Origin: an uncultured Verrucomicrobiota bacterium
Lineage (GTDB): Bacteria; Verrucomicrobiota; Verrucomicrobiia; Opitutales; Seribacteraceae
NCBI GenBank assembly: GCA_902569115.1
Contig: CACFTI010000001.1
Location: 90,211-154,210, forward strand
Direction: 5' to 3'
DNA length: 64,000 nt
A program made the position numbers and the translations under genes. The notes beneath the pieces are model-generated. The model was not told where the DNA came from, did not search any database, and saw only the letters and a program-made list of their open reading frames with translations. Positions 1-8,550 of this stretch are shown here, one piece after another (the stretch's first letter is position 1; each line of letters begins with the position of its first letter).

Positions 1-203
1 CTATCGGGAGAAACCTGATCGATACTCAAATAGATACCTTTGGGTAGGTTTAATTGTTCGCTCATTGCCTCAGGTAATGTGGAAGAACTGACTCCAAGGA
101 AAGTAACCTTTTCAATCTTCTGACTCGTCTTAGAAAATACACAAGTTGAAGACAGACAAAAATAAGCAAAGGCAAGTTTCGTGATAATAGAAAAAAATTT
201 CAT
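1..203 (-). CDS. PDZ-like exported protein (N-terminal part only)
   Basis: Only the first 67 codons are inside the window; the gene runs off the left edge. The start ATG is at 203. Residues 1-24 form a signal peptide (Lys, then a hydrophobic core, ending near VFSK). The mature part has FLGVSSSTLPEAMSEQLNLP followed by KGIYLSIDQVSPD, which matches the opening of a PDZ domain (carboxylate-binding loop, then a strand leading to the ligand groove). Such domains sit in periplasmic proteases and scaffolds, so a periplasmic PDZ protein or protease is the likely product, but no catalytic part can be seen. It lies downstream of the sigma/anti-sigma pair on the same strand, about 70 bases away, and could be co-transcribed with it. 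Confidence 0.6.
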   Translation of the reverse strand, partial: MKFFSIITKLAFAYFCLSSTCVFSKTSQKIEKVTFLGVSSSTLPEAMSEQLNLPKGIYLSIDQVSPD

Positions 204-273
204 TATTGGCAATTTTTGTGTTGTTAAGCCACAAACAAGCGAAAAAAACTATACAAGCGGCAAACTGAAGGGT

Positions 274-858
274 TTAATATAGATCCAGGTCGATCAGAAT
301 AATCTCCTGACGAGGTTGTGTTGAAAGAATACGTTTATTCGTAGCCGGGTGTTGCCAAAGGATTTCATCGATATAATGCATTCGAACCTGACGAGCAGGT
401 AGTCGACCGGGTATAGAAATCACACCCTCATCAATTCGGTCCAGTAGTCTTTCCTGAAAAGTAGGCAACCAACCTCCCACAGGCATACCGGATTGTGCTT
501 CCAGTTCTGCAACGGAAACTCCGTGAATAGGGCTTTCGGGATCTTCGTAAGGAGAAACCTGGGGTGCAGTAGAACGAACCGATGATGGTGCAAATTGTTC
601 GTTCCCACTGTTTCCCCAAAAATAGACACTTAGAAAAGCAATCACTAAGGAAGCAGCGATGCTGAAACCTAACCAAGGAAAGAAGGTTAGGTTCGATTTA
701 ACTGGGGCAGACGAAGACTTTATTTCCTCAGGCAATTGACGCATCGCCAAATTCCCGGCATCCCCCAAACCCTGCTCGATGCGATCCGTGAGTTGGGGAG
801 ATGGACTTTTGGGTAAAAGAGATTTCAGCTCCTTTTCGATGGATTCAAATTCCTTCAT
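274..858 (-). CDS. Putative membrane-anchored anti-sigma factor
   Basis: A 194-residue protein with a charged cytoplasmic N-terminus (1-57), one clear membrane helix at about 59-80 (WLGFSIAASLVIAFLSVYFW) and an extracytoplasmic C-terminal part of about 110 residues. The start overlaps the stop of the ECF sigma gene (ATGA, 855-858), so the two are translationally coupled. Position, topology and size are those of an ECF anti-sigma factor. No zinc-binding HxxxCxxC motif is present in the N-terminal region, so it is not a ZAS-type protein and the assignment rests on context. The C-terminal segment (from GGWLPTFQERLLDRIDEGV on) was not recognised. Confidence 0.6.
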   Translation of the reverse strand: MKEFESIEKELKSLLPKSPSPQLTDRIEQGLGDAGNLAMRQLPEEIKSSSAPVKSNLTFFPWLGFSIAASLVIAFLSVYFWGNSGNEQFAPSSVRSTAPQVSPYEDPESPIHGVSVAELEAQSGMPVGGWLPTFQERLLDRIDEGVISIPGRLPARQVRMHYIDEILWQHPATNKRILSTQPRQEIILIDLDLY

Positions 859-1388
859 TTAGACGCGAGGTTCGTATTTGGGTCATCCAGTTCTTCTGGA
901 ACCCAATCTTTTAATTTTTGTAAAGCGTAGCGGTAACGCGAAGTGACTGTATTGAGAGACAGATCCAGTGTGCGGGCGATTTCATCGAATGTGAGTTCCC
1001 CCCAAATTTTCAGAGTAAGTACCTCTTTTTGTTCATTCGGAAGGCGATCGACTGACCGGAGGAGGGCTCTCTGTTTCTCGTCTTTTTCCAGTGTATATTC
1101 GAAAGAAGAAGAAAGTGGAGTGAGCTCGAAAGTTTTCTGTTCACGAATAATACGACGGTCAAGACTGCGAGCCCAATCAATCGCCAATCGGCGAATGGCC
1201 CGATAGACCAAACCGGGAGCCACTTCTCCGGTGTGACCATAAAGTCTCCAAATGCGAACAAATGCTTCCTGTACCAAATCTTCCGCATCGTGGGGGTTGC
1301 GTGCCTGTTGCCTGGCGAAAAGAAGAAGTTTCGATCCGTGACGGGCAAACCAAGATTTCCAAATGGGTTCAGTATTCATCATTTTCAA
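855..1388 (-). CDS. RNA polymerase sigma factor, ECF (sigma-70 family)
   Basis: A 177-residue protein of normal ECF length. Region 2 is at about 20-75, with the core-binding helix ARNPHDAEDLVQEAFVRIWR. Region 4 is at about 115-165, with LPNEQKEVLTLKIWGELTFD then EIARTLDLSLNTVTSRYRYA, the -35-binding helix-turn-helix. There is no region 3 and no C-terminal extension such as SnoaL. The start has three nearby Met codons (residues 1, 3 and 4); the first is taken. The next gene on the same strand overlaps by four bases and is probably its anti-sigma factor. The regulon is unknown. The ebo cluster lies across a 303-base gap on the opposite strand and could be a target, but no shared promoter motif was identified. 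Confidence 0.9.
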   Translation of the reverse strand: MKMMNTEPIWKSWFARHGSKLLLFARQQARNPHDAEDLVQEAFVRIWRLYGHTGEVAPGLVYRAIRRLAIDWARSLDRRIIREQKTFELTPLSSSFEYTLEKDEKQRALLRSVDRLPNEQKEVLTLKIWGELTFDEIARTLDLSLNTVTSRYRYALQKLKDWVPEELDDPNTNLASK

Positions 1389-1691
1389 AAGTGTAGGCGT
1401 TGAATATAGAGTAATTTGTTTTCAATTGTAAAAAATTTTGCCATCGGGACAAGTAGACTGATTAAAAAAAGTTTTTTCTGCCTTTTTAGGGAATTTTTAA
1501 AAATTGGCATCCAATGTGCAAACTTGGTTTTACAAAAGGGCAAAACAGACTCTTAATGAGTTACACAAACATGCGCGACCTGGGCTGGGTCGCGCATTTT
1601 TGTTTTATAATAATCACTACCAAAAGAAAGACATACCCGAACAGATTGCCTTGTCTTGCCTCCCGGTCCTTTCTATGGATGAAAACATCCT
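1389..1691. other. Intergenic gap between sigma factor and eboE, with possible short transcript
   Basis: This 303-base AT-rich gap separates two divergent genes. It holds a perfect intrinsic terminator at 1571-1606 on the + strand although no recognised + strand gene lies before it. A weak promoter-like pair, TTGCCA at 1438-1443 and ATTAAA at 1461-1466 with 17-base spacing, sits about 105 bases before the hairpin. Together they could make a small RNA of about 130 bases or a terminated leader of the eboE operon, which starts 86 bases after the T-run. A reading frame crossing the hairpin (1504-1695) does not look like protein. No known RNA family was recognised. Confidence 0.4.
1571..1606 (+). 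terminator. Intrinsic terminator in front of eboE
   Basis: A perfect 10-bp stem, ATGCGCGACC at 1571-1580 and GGTCGCGCAT at 1588-1597, with a 7-base loop, is followed by TTTTTGTTTT. The T-run is on the + strand side; read on the - strand the following bases are not T-rich enough, so it acts on + transcripts. Confidence 0.85.
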
Positions 1692-2873
1692 ATGAAATTA
1701 AGCAACCAAGCTCATCTAGCCTACTGCACCAATGTACATCGTGGAAATAGCTGGCAGGAGACATTTGATTCTTTGGAGAATTATGTAATGAAAGTGAGGG
1801 AAGAAGTCGCCCCTGAGCAGAGATTTGCGATTGGGTTGCGATTAGGGGCGGATGCCGCACGCGAATTAGCGGAGCCGAGGGAGCTTTATGAATTTCGTAA
1901 ATGGCTCGACCAAAAGAATGCCTATGTTTTTACGATCAATGGTTTTCCCTACGGCAACTTCCACGGCACACGGGTTAAAGAACAGGTTTACCGACCGGAC
2001 TGGACCACTAACGAGCGACTGGATTATACCCTACTGCTCTTTTCTATCCTCGAAAATCTATCGGAACCAGGCGAGGAAGGCAGTGTAAGCACCCTACCCG
2101 GCTCGTTTAAGGAATTCCTGCCAGGCGAGGAAATTCCCGATATCCTATTGAAAAAAGTTAATGCCTGTGCCCTCGAAATTGAAAAGTTAGCCGGCCCCAA
2201 AAACCTCGACCTACACCTCGGTATGGAACCGGAACCCTTGGGTCTGTTTGAGACCACCCCGGAAACAGTTTCGTTTTTTGATAAATTATTAGAAAAGGGA
2301 TCGGACGAAGAAATCATCCGAAAACGGATTGGGGTAAATTACGACTGCTGCCATCTCGCCATCGAATTTGAAGATGCTCACGAAGGACTGGACTCGCTGG
2401 TGAAGCACGGGATTCGGCTGAGCAAACTTCACTTAAGTTCAGCACTGTCTACCAAGCCAACTGAAAACAATTTACTCAGGTTGAAGGATTTTATTGAACC
2501 GGTTTATCTTCACCAGGTGACTCTGGGTAAAGACGGGCAATGCATTCGGCGTATCAAGGATCTTGATACTGCCCTCGAAATGCAAATGGCAGGAAATCTT
2601 CCCGAGGCGGATGAATGGAGAATTCATTTTCATGTTCCCCTGCACGCTTCACCCGGAGGGGACATGGGTGACACCCGCCTTCATGTGATTGATACCCTCT
2701 TCTGGCTGAGTAAAAACCAAAATGCTTGCAGGCATTTGGAAATGGAAACCTATACCTGGGAAGTCCTCCCTGAAAAACTGCAAGCCGGCACCGTGGTGGA
2801 ACAGGTGGGCAAAGAATATCAGTGGACCCTAGAACAAATGGACAAGATCGGGTTCAGTCTCGAAAAAAACTAG
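1692..2873 (+). CDS. eboE: EboE-type metabolite traffic protein (TIM-barrel)
   Basis: A 393-residue protein of the xylose-isomerase-like TIM-barrel superfamily. It opens with SNQAHLAYCTNVHRGNSWQE, the characteristic start of EboE proteins. Other barrel landmarks are HLGMEPEPLG (acidic metal-site strand), GVNYDCCHLAIEFEDA and IHFHVPLHA. In other bacteria eboE belongs to the ebo gene set, which has been linked to moving a terpenoid- or indole-type precursor to the periplasm (for example in scytonemin-producing cyanobacteria); the exact chemistry is not settled. The gene is first in a + strand run with eboC, eboD and eboF, 15 bases before eboC. An intrinsic terminator upstream may limit its expression. 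Confidence 0.85.
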   Translation: MKLSNQAHLAYCTNVHRGNSWQETFDSLENYVMKVREEVAPEQRFAIGLRLGADAARELAEPRELYEFRKWLDQKNAYVFTINGFPYGNFHGTRVKEQVYRPDWTTNERLDYTLLLFSILENLSEPGEEGSVSTLPGSFKEFLPGEEIPDILLKKVNACALEIEKLAGPKNLDLHLGMEPEPLGLFETTPETVSFFDKLLEKGSDEEIIRKRIGVNYDCCHLAIEFEDAHEGLDSLVKHGIRLSKLHLSSALSTKPTENNLLRLKDFIEPVYLHQVTLGKDGQCIRRIKDLDTALEMQMAGNLPEADEWRIHFHVPLHASPGGDMGDTRLHVIDTLFWLSKNQNACRHLEMETYTWEVLPEKLQAGTVVEQVGKEYQWTLEQMDKIGFSLEKN

Positions 2874-2888
2874 CCCTCCTCTTTTCCG

Positions 2889-3821
2889 ATGCCGTCGATT
2901 CTACATCTCGCCCTCACTCTTTCCCGCGCATCCAACCTACCCACGGTTTGGACGAACTGTCTGGCCGCGTGGGCAATCAATCAATCAGCAGAAAAAATCT
3001 TTAGGCAAACCCCGGCTTGGCATGACCCCGCCCTCTTTGACTGGGGAGTGCTCGGGTGGCTGCTTCTCGGTGCCAGCTTGGTGTATTCCGGAGGCTGCGT
3101 TTTAAACGATGCGTTTGATCAGAAATTCGATCAGCAATTTAACCCGGACCGTCCAATACCCTCGGGCCAAATCAAGGCCTCCATAGTCTGGGCAATGGGC
3201 ACACTCTTTATTGTCGTTGGCGGTGCGATACTTGTTGGCTTGGCAGCGGCCTCGCCTCTTTGGACGGTTTCCCTGATAGCAGTGGTCTGCCTCTATGACT
3301 GGTGTCACAAGAAATGGATTGGTTCGGTATGGATCATGGGGAGTTGCCGAACTTTTTTGTGGTTGGTAGCAGGGTCTGCAGGAAGTGCCGAAATCATGAA
3401 TACAGTGATCATTTGTGCGTTGTGTGTAGGCGGATATGTGGTGGGCATTAGCCTATTCGCCAGAAATGAATCGAAAAGAGGAGAGACAGATGGATCAAAC
3501 TCCCTTTCGATTCTTCTTTTGTTTAATCCCTGTTTGCTGACACTGGGATTGATTATTATGTGGAACCACCTCGATCCCACCCGGGTCTTTTTGCTTAACA
3601 TCAGCGGCCTTTTTTTGGCTTGGATTGTACTTAACGCTGTTCTGCGAATGAAAAATACCGAGCACAAGGGAGCCATCGGACAGGGTGTATCCATACTCCT
3701 CGCAGGAATTTGTTCCGTGGATGCCCTGGCGGTCTGCTTCTTCGTTCCGGCCCTCATGGTACCGTGTTATGCCGTTCAATTTTCTGCACATATTCTTCAA
3801 AAGAAGTTTGCGGCGACCTAA
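2889..3821 (+). CDS. eboC: EboC-type UbiA-family prenyltransferase
   Basis: A 310-residue integral membrane protein with about eight hydrophobic helices. It carries the UbiA first aspartate motif as N73-D74-x2-D77-x3-D81 (NDAFDQKFD) followed by DRPIPSG at 87-93, which binds the magnesium-diphosphate of a prenyl donor. The second motif region (CLYDWCHKKW) is reduced compared with quinone-pathway members, as is usual for EboC. The predicted reaction is transfer of a prenyl group to a small acceptor in the inner membrane. The acceptor is unknown but may be the cyclitol-like product of the adjacent EboD. It lies between eboE and eboD with short spacing, indicating one operon. Confidence 0.85.
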   Translation: MPSILHLALTLSRASNLPTVWTNCLAAWAINQSAEKIFRQTPAWHDPALFDWGVLGWLLLGASLVYSGGCVLNDAFDQKFDQQFNPDRPIPSGQIKASIVWAMGTLFIVVGGAILVGLAAASPLWTVSLIAVVCLYDWCHKKWIGSVWIMGSCRTFLWLVAGSAGSAEIMNTVIICALCVGGYVVGISLFARNESKRGETDGSNSLSILLLFNPCLLTLGLIIMWNHLDPTRVFLLNISGLFLAWIVLNAVLRMKNTEHKGAIGQGVSILLAGICSVDALAVCFFVPALMVPCYAVQFSAHILQKKFAAT

Positions 3822-3844
3822 GCACGAACATACATTGTATCATC

Positions 3845-5032
3845 ATGCCCTCTCGTTTTGCCACGATTAATCGAAATATTCGGTTGGATTTTAATCACCG
3901 TGTATACTTTACCCGAGACTCGTTTTCTCCAACCAACGAGACTCTGGCCGATATCCTGCAGCCTAAACGCAAGGGACAGCCGACTAAAGCAATTGTCTAT
4001 ATTGACGAGGGCCTGCTCGACAGCATACCCAACCTTCCAAAACAGATTGAAAGCTATTTCCGTTCAAGGGAAGACCGACTGGACTTAGTTTGTTCACCCA
4101 AGTTTTCTTCCGGCGGCGAGCCTGCCAAAAATAATTTTGATTACATCGAACAAATTTGGAGTGATCTCAATGAGCATGCCATGTGTAGACATTCCTATGT
4201 CATCGTCATTGGCGGGGGTGCCGCTCTGGATATGGTGGGCTTTGCCACTGCCACTGCCCATCGAGGTCTTCGACTGATCCGTTTTCCGACCACCAGCCTG
4301 AGCCAGGGAGATGGTGGGGTCGGCGTTAAGAACGGGGTTAATTATTTTGGAAAGAAAAACTGGGTGGGTACCTTTGCAGTGCCTGATGCAGTGGTCAATG
4401 ATTTCTCATTCCTACGAGGGCTGCCAAGCAATCAAAAACGGGCTGGTTTTGTGGAGGCGGTCAAAGTAGCCCTGATCCGGGATCGTTCCTTTTTCGAACA
4501 AATCGAAGAACGAGCGGATGAACTGGCCACTTTTGAAATGGACGCAATGGAACAGGTGATCCGTAAAAGTGCCGCCCTCCATCTTGACCACATTGCAACT
4601 TCTGGTGATCCTTTTGAAAAAGGTTCTGCCCGCCCCTTGGACTTTGGGCATTGGGTGGCTCATAAACTTGAACAGCTTTCAGACTTCCGTATTGGACATG
4701 GCGATGCCGTGGCCATCGGTCTAGCGGTTGATTTATTGTATTCTGCCGGTATCGGTTTGGTCAAAGAAGCCACAGCTTATCGGGCAATCGACCTGATTGA
4801 ACGTCTCGGATTTTCAACCTATGATACCATCCTGCATCAGGTCGATAAAGACGACATATCTGTTATACTCAAAGGACTCGATGAATTCCGTGAGCACCTT
4901 GGCGGTGAGCTTACCATTACCTTAATCCAAGGAATCGGGGAAGGTGTTGAAGTGCATGCCATGGACAAGATGCATATTAAATCAGCACTCGACGAGCTCA
5001 GGGAAAGACATCTCGCTATTCCCGCTAAGTAA
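3845..5032 (+). CDS. eboD: EboD-type sugar-phosphate cyclase (dehydroquinate synthase-like)
   Basis: A 395-residue protein of the 3-dehydroquinate synthase / 2-epi-5-epi-valiolone synthase superfamily. The NAD-binding GGGAALDMVGFATATAHRGL segment is followed by FPTTSLSQGDGGVGVKNGVN, where dehydroquinate synthases have an SSVGGK-type sequence. The GVGVKNGVN form is typical of EboD and EEVS-like cyclases. Zinc-ligand candidates are the Glu of GFVEAVK and the His residues in DFGHWVAHKLE and IGHGDAVAIG. An upstream in-frame extension to 3710 overlaps eboC and has no family similarity, so ATG 3845 is taken. It likely cyclises a heptulose phosphate into a C7 cyclitol that feeds the ebo pathway. It is not the housekeeping aroB. 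Confidence 0.88.
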   Translation: MPSRFATINRNIRLDFNHRVYFTRDSFSPTNETLADILQPKRKGQPTKAIVYIDEGLLDSIPNLPKQIESYFRSREDRLDLVCSPKFSSGGEPAKNNFDYIEQIWSDLNEHAMCRHSYVIVIGGGAALDMVGFATATAHRGLRLIRFPTTSLSQGDGGVGVKNGVNYFGKKNWVGTFAVPDAVVNDFSFLRGLPSNQKRAGFVEAVKVALIRDRSFFEQIEERADELATFEMDAMEQVIRKSAALHLDHIATSGDPFEKGSARPLDFGHWVAHKLEQLSDFRIGHGDAVAIGLAVDLLYSAGIGLVKEATAYRAIDLIERLGFSTYDTILHQVDKDDISVILKGLDEFREHLGGELTITLIQGIGEGVEVHAMDKMHIKSALDELRERHLAIPAK

Positions 5033-5035
5033 ATA

Positions 5036-6433
5036 ATGATTAAAAAGGACCATTCATCAGGTCCGCGTGTCGCGATCCTTAATATCGTCGGACTTTGCAG
5101 CAGGCTTCTTGGTGAGTCGACCCCCCGTCTAAGTAAATTCGCTCGGCAATCTGGTAAAAAAGAGTCGATTGTAAAACCGGTAGTGCCCGCGGTTACCTGC
5201 ACCGCACAATCCACCTATTTATCAGGCAAGACTCCCGCCGAACATGGCATTGTGGGGAATGGGTGGTACGACCGCATACTCAATGAACATCATTTCTGGA
5301 AACAGTCAAACCGGCTGGTCGAGGGTAAAAAAATCTGGGAAACTCTTCGCGAAAATCGTCCAGACTTCACCTGTGCCAATCTTTTCTGGTGGTACAACAT
5401 GTACTCTAGCGTTGATTACTCCATTACCCCCCGTCCTTTATACCGATCGGATGGGTTAAAAAACTTTGATATTCACAGTCAACCGCTTTCCATTCGTGAT
5501 GAAATCAAAAAAGATTTGGGAGAGTTCCCTTTTCCCGCTTTTTGGGGCCCGCGGGCCGGGATCGATTCTTCCAAGTGGATTGCCGATGCTGCCCGCTGGG
5601 TCGAGGAGCGTCATCAACCGGATCTTAATTTAATCTACCTCCCTCATTTGGACTATGACCTGCAAAGATACGGCCCGAATGATCCCCGATCTGAGCGAGC
5701 CATTAAAGAAATTGATGAGCTAGCGGGATCCCTGATCGAATTTCTTTCTGGGCGTGGTGTGCATTGCATGGTACTCTCTGAATACGGCATCACCGAGGTG
5801 AACCGTGTCATTTATCCAAACCGTAAATTCCGCCACCAAGGATGGTTGAGCATAAAAGATGAATTTGAACTGGATACCCTCGATTCAGGAGGTAGTCGTG
5901 CCTTTGCCCTGACAGATCATCAGGTAGCTCATATTTATCTGCAGGAAAAAAGTCCGGACTTTTTAGCCAAGGTCAAGGCAACCATCGAATCGCTCGATGG
6001 GGTGACTATGGTTTTGGAAGGGGACGCGAGAAAGCAAGCCGGACTGGATCATCCGAGAGCGGGAGATCTTGTTGCCCTGGCTGAAGAGGATGCCTGGTTC
6101 TCATATTATTTTTGGGATGAGGATGAAAAAGCCCCGGAATTTGCCCGCTGTATTGATATACACAGGAAGCATGGATATGATCCGGCTGAATTATTTGTGG
6201 ATCCCAAGATTCCATTTCCAAGCATCAAAGCAGTCCGCAAACTTGTCGCCAAAAAAATGGGCTTCCGGATCCACATGGATTTAATACCGCTTGATGCAAA
6301 TTTAGTGAAGGGTAGTCATGGAATTATCCCGAAGGATCAGGCAGACTGGCCGGTTATTTTTGGAAATGGCACACCTGATTCTGAAGTTTTGGAATCAACG
6401 GAGATCCATAACCTGATACTGAATCAATTTTAG
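5036..6433 (+). CDS. eboF: EboF-type alkaline phosphatase/phosphodiesterase-family protein
   Basis: A 465-residue protein of the type I phosphodiesterase / nucleotide pyrophosphatase (alkaline phosphatase superfamily) fold. The nucleophile region is PAVTCTAQSTYLSGKTPAEH; downstream metal-site elements are LPHLDYDLQRYGP, a SEYGI motif in place of the usual SDHG, and DHQVAHIYL. No signal peptide is visible, so the protein is probably cytoplasmic. It starts three bases after eboD and ends the ebo run; 149 bases separate it from moxR. Family knowledge places EboF as the last conserved ebo gene, with probable hydrolysis of a phosphoester or diphosphate intermediate. The substrate is unknown. Confidence 0.82.
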   Translation: MIKKDHSSGPRVAILNIVGLCSRLLGESTPRLSKFARQSGKKESIVKPVVPAVTCTAQSTYLSGKTPAEHGIVGNGWYDRILNEHHFWKQSNRLVEGKKIWETLRENRPDFTCANLFWWYNMYSSVDYSITPRPLYRSDGLKNFDIHSQPLSIRDEIKKDLGEFPFPAFWGPRAGIDSSKWIADAARWVEERHQPDLNLIYLPHLDYDLQRYGPNDPRSERAIKEIDELAGSLIEFLSGRGVHCMVLSEYGITEVNRVIYPNRKFRHQGWLSIKDEFELDTLDSGGSRAFALTDHQVAHIYLQEKSPDFLAKVKATIESLDGVTMVLEGDARKQAGLDHPRAGDLVALAEEDAWFSYYFWDEDEKAPEFARCIDIHRKHGYDPAELFVDPKIPFPSIKAVRKLVAKKMGFRIHMDLIPLDANLVKGSHGIIPKDQADWPVIFGNGTPDSEVLESTEIHNLILNQF

Positions 6434-6582
6434 ACCCCTTCACCTTCAAGAATATAGTTTAGGAATTGTAGGAATTTTTCTTGCTTTATTACTTTTACTC
6501 CATTCTCAATGAATTGCCCATAAATATTATGCAAAAAATTAAAATATTTTTTGCACCAACTAAATCATTCAGAAACACAAAA

Positions 6583-7605
6583 ATGAGCTCTTCCAAAACT
6601 AGTCCCGATGACGAAGCCCTGGCCAAAGAACTGGTCGCCTCCTATGAAAAAATAAAGGAGCAAGTCCATCAGGTCATTGTCGGGCAGGAAAAGGTGCTTG
6701 AACAACTCCTCATTGCGATGCTAGCCAAAGGACACTGCCTGCTTGAGGGCGTACCCGGGCTTGCCAAGACCCTCATGATCAGATCCCTGGCTCAGGCGAT
6801 AGATCTCAGTTTCCGTCGAATCCAGTTTACCCCGGACCTAATGCCAGCAGACATAACCGGAACCGACATTATTCAAGAAGATAAAAAAACCGGCAGCCGG
6901 GAACTTGTTTTTGAAAAGGGACCGATTTTTAGTCAAATCATTCTCGCAGACGAGATCAACCGAACCCCTCCCAAAACCCAGGCTTCCCTACTGGAAGCAA
7001 TGCAGGAACATTCCGTGACTATCGGTGGTACCACCTACTCCCTGGATGAACCATTCTTCGTTCTGGCTACCCAAAATCCGATTGAACAGGAGGGCACCTA
7101 CCCCTTACCCGAGGCTCAGAGGGATCGTTTTCTTTTTCAAGTGATTGTTGATTACCCAAGCAGGGAAGAAGAGAGGCAAATCATCGAGCAGACAACTTCC
7201 ACTTTTGAATCAAAGCTCGAGCCAGTAATCGACGGACCAACTTTACAGAAGTGTCAGGAAACCGTACGGAAAGTTCCTGTGCCTGATCATGTCTATGACT
7301 ATGTGCTCGACCTTGTACGAATGGCCCGCCCCAAAGAAGAAAATGCTGCAAGCTGGGTCAAAGATTTAATTGACTGGGGTCCCGGTCCAAGGGCATGCCA
7401 GCAATTGATTCTCGGAGCCAAGGTACGGGCACTGTTGAATGGTCGATTTGCTGCGAAGGTCGAGGATGTAAAGGCTCTGGCTCACCCGGTATTACGGCAC
7501 CGGATTGTTCCCACTTTCAATGCCGAAGCGGAAGGGATTACGGTGGAATCAATTATCGAGCGATGCATGGAAGCGGTACCGGGAAAAAAAGAAGCCATCC
7601 TTTAA
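6583..7605 (+). CDS. MoxR-family AAA+ ATPase
   Basis: A 340-residue AAA+ protein of the MoxR/RavA type. Walker A is GVPGLAKT (Ala replaces Gly before Lys, as usual in MoxR), Walker B is ILADEINR, and the sensor region is [20 protein letters not shown] followed by AQRDRF. The frame is open back to 6481, but the extra 34 residues are not family-like, so ATG 6583 is used, giving the usual family length. MoxR ATPases act as cytoplasmic chaperones that mature partner complexes containing vWA-domain proteins, and three such proteins follow immediately. It opens a six-gene unit ending at 21784, with 21 bases to the DUF58 gene. Confidence 0.93.
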   Translation: MSSSKTSPDDEALAKELVASYEKIKEQVHQVIVGQEKVLEQLLIAMLAKGHCLLEGVPGLAKTLMIRSLAQAIDLSFRRIQFTPDLMPADITGTDIIQEDKKTGSRELVFEKGPIFSQIILADEINRTPPKTQASLLEAMQEHSVTIGGTTYSLDEPFFVLATQNPIEQEGTYPLPEAQRDRFLFQVIVDYPSREEERQIIEQTTSTFESKLEPVIDGPTLQKCQETVRKVPVPDHVYDYVLDLVRMARPKEENAASWVKDLIDWGPGPRACQQLILGAKVRALLNGRFAAKVEDVKALAHPVLRHRIVPTFNAEAEGITVESIIERCMEAVPGKKEAIL

Positions 7606-7626
7606 AGAATAAATTCCGAATTTCGG

Positions 7627-8550
7627 ATGGCTGCTGTTACTGATTTCCTTGATCCCAAGGATTTGTCCCGACTGGCAAATCATCAGGTTCTTGCCAAGCG
7701 CGTAGTGGAAGGGTTCTGCTCTGGACTACACCGGTCTCCCCACAAAGGTTTCAGTGTAGAATTCAAACAGCACCGTCCCTACACGCAGGGAGATGAGATT
7801 CGCAGAATCGACTGGAAAGTGTTTGCAAAATCAGACCGGTTTTATGTTCGGGAATATGAAGAAGAAACCAACCTTCGATGCCATCTGCTTCTTGATGCAA
7901 GCGGCTCGATGGCCTACGGAGAAAATAAAGAAACTGGAAGTCTTAGTAAACTGGAGTACGCATCAAGACTGGCTGCATGCCTCGCTTATCTTTCCCTCCG
8001 CCAAACCGATAGCGTGGGCCTGACCACTTTTGATTCTCAAATTCGCTCGCAGGTTCCTCCTCGAGGTGGGGCCTCGCACACGCGACAAATCATTGATCTA
8101 CTCGGCAGTACTTCTACTGGAGAAGAGACTGATTTGGGGAAAGTTTTTCATGAAATCGCCCCTAGACTTAAAAAGAGAGGACTGGTGGTGATCATATCGG
8201 ACTGCTTCGGAGATGTTCCCTCGATCCTGAAAGGATTGGCCCACTTCAATCACGCAAAACATGATGTGGTCATTTTTCAAATTTGGGACCGTGATGAACT
8301 GGAATTCCCTTTCCGTTCCTGGACGCGTTTTGATTGTCTCGAAAATTTGGGCCTTAAACATACCGTCGATCCTGCACATCTGAGGGATGCTTATCTTAAA
8401 AACCTTCGTGAATACCGAGAAGAGCTGGTCAAGGGCTGTCACAGGCACCGGGTACAACTTCTCCCTATGACCACTGATGAACCTTACTCGGTGGGTTTAG
8501 CTTCTTTTCTTGCAGCCCGTAGTAAAGCGGGAGTTCCCGTGCATCTGTGA
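7627..8550 (+). CDS. DUF58 protein with vWA-like fold
   Basis: A 307-residue DUF58 protein. The family signature is GDEIRRIDWKVFAKSDRFYV then REYEEETN, followed by a vWA-type metal site DASGSM (MIDAS DxSxS) in LLLDASGSMAYG. No membrane helix is evident, so it is cytoplasmic or peripheral. DUF58 genes are regular partners of moxR, and the pair is thought to work on assembly or stress resistance of envelope complexes. The stop overlaps the GTG start of the next gene (GTGA, 8547-8550), which suggests coupled translation. Confidence 0.93.
   Translation: MAAVTDFLDPKDLSRLANHQVLAKRVVEGFCSGLHRSPHKGFSVEFKQHRPYTQGDEIRRIDWKVFAKSDRFYVREYEEETNLRCHLLLDASGSMAYGENKETGSLSKLEYASRLAACLAYLSLRQTDSVGLTTFDSQIRSQVPPRGGASHTRQIIDLLGSTSTGEETDLGKVFHEIAPRLKKRGLVVIISDCFGDVPSILKGLAHFNHAKHDVVIFQIWDRDELEFPFRSWTRFDCLENLGLKHTVDPAHLRDAYLKNLREYREELVKGCHRHRVQLLPMTTDEPYSVGLASFLAARSKAGVPVHL

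Noticed and set aside
1504..1695. Open + strand frame of 63 codons before eboE
   Set aside because: It runs through a perfect intrinsic terminator hairpin, has no protein-family features, and overlaps the eboE start.
3710..3844. Upstream in-frame extension of eboD
   Set aside because: It lies inside the end of eboC and encodes residues with no similarity to the cyclase family; the ATG at 3845 gives a natural start.
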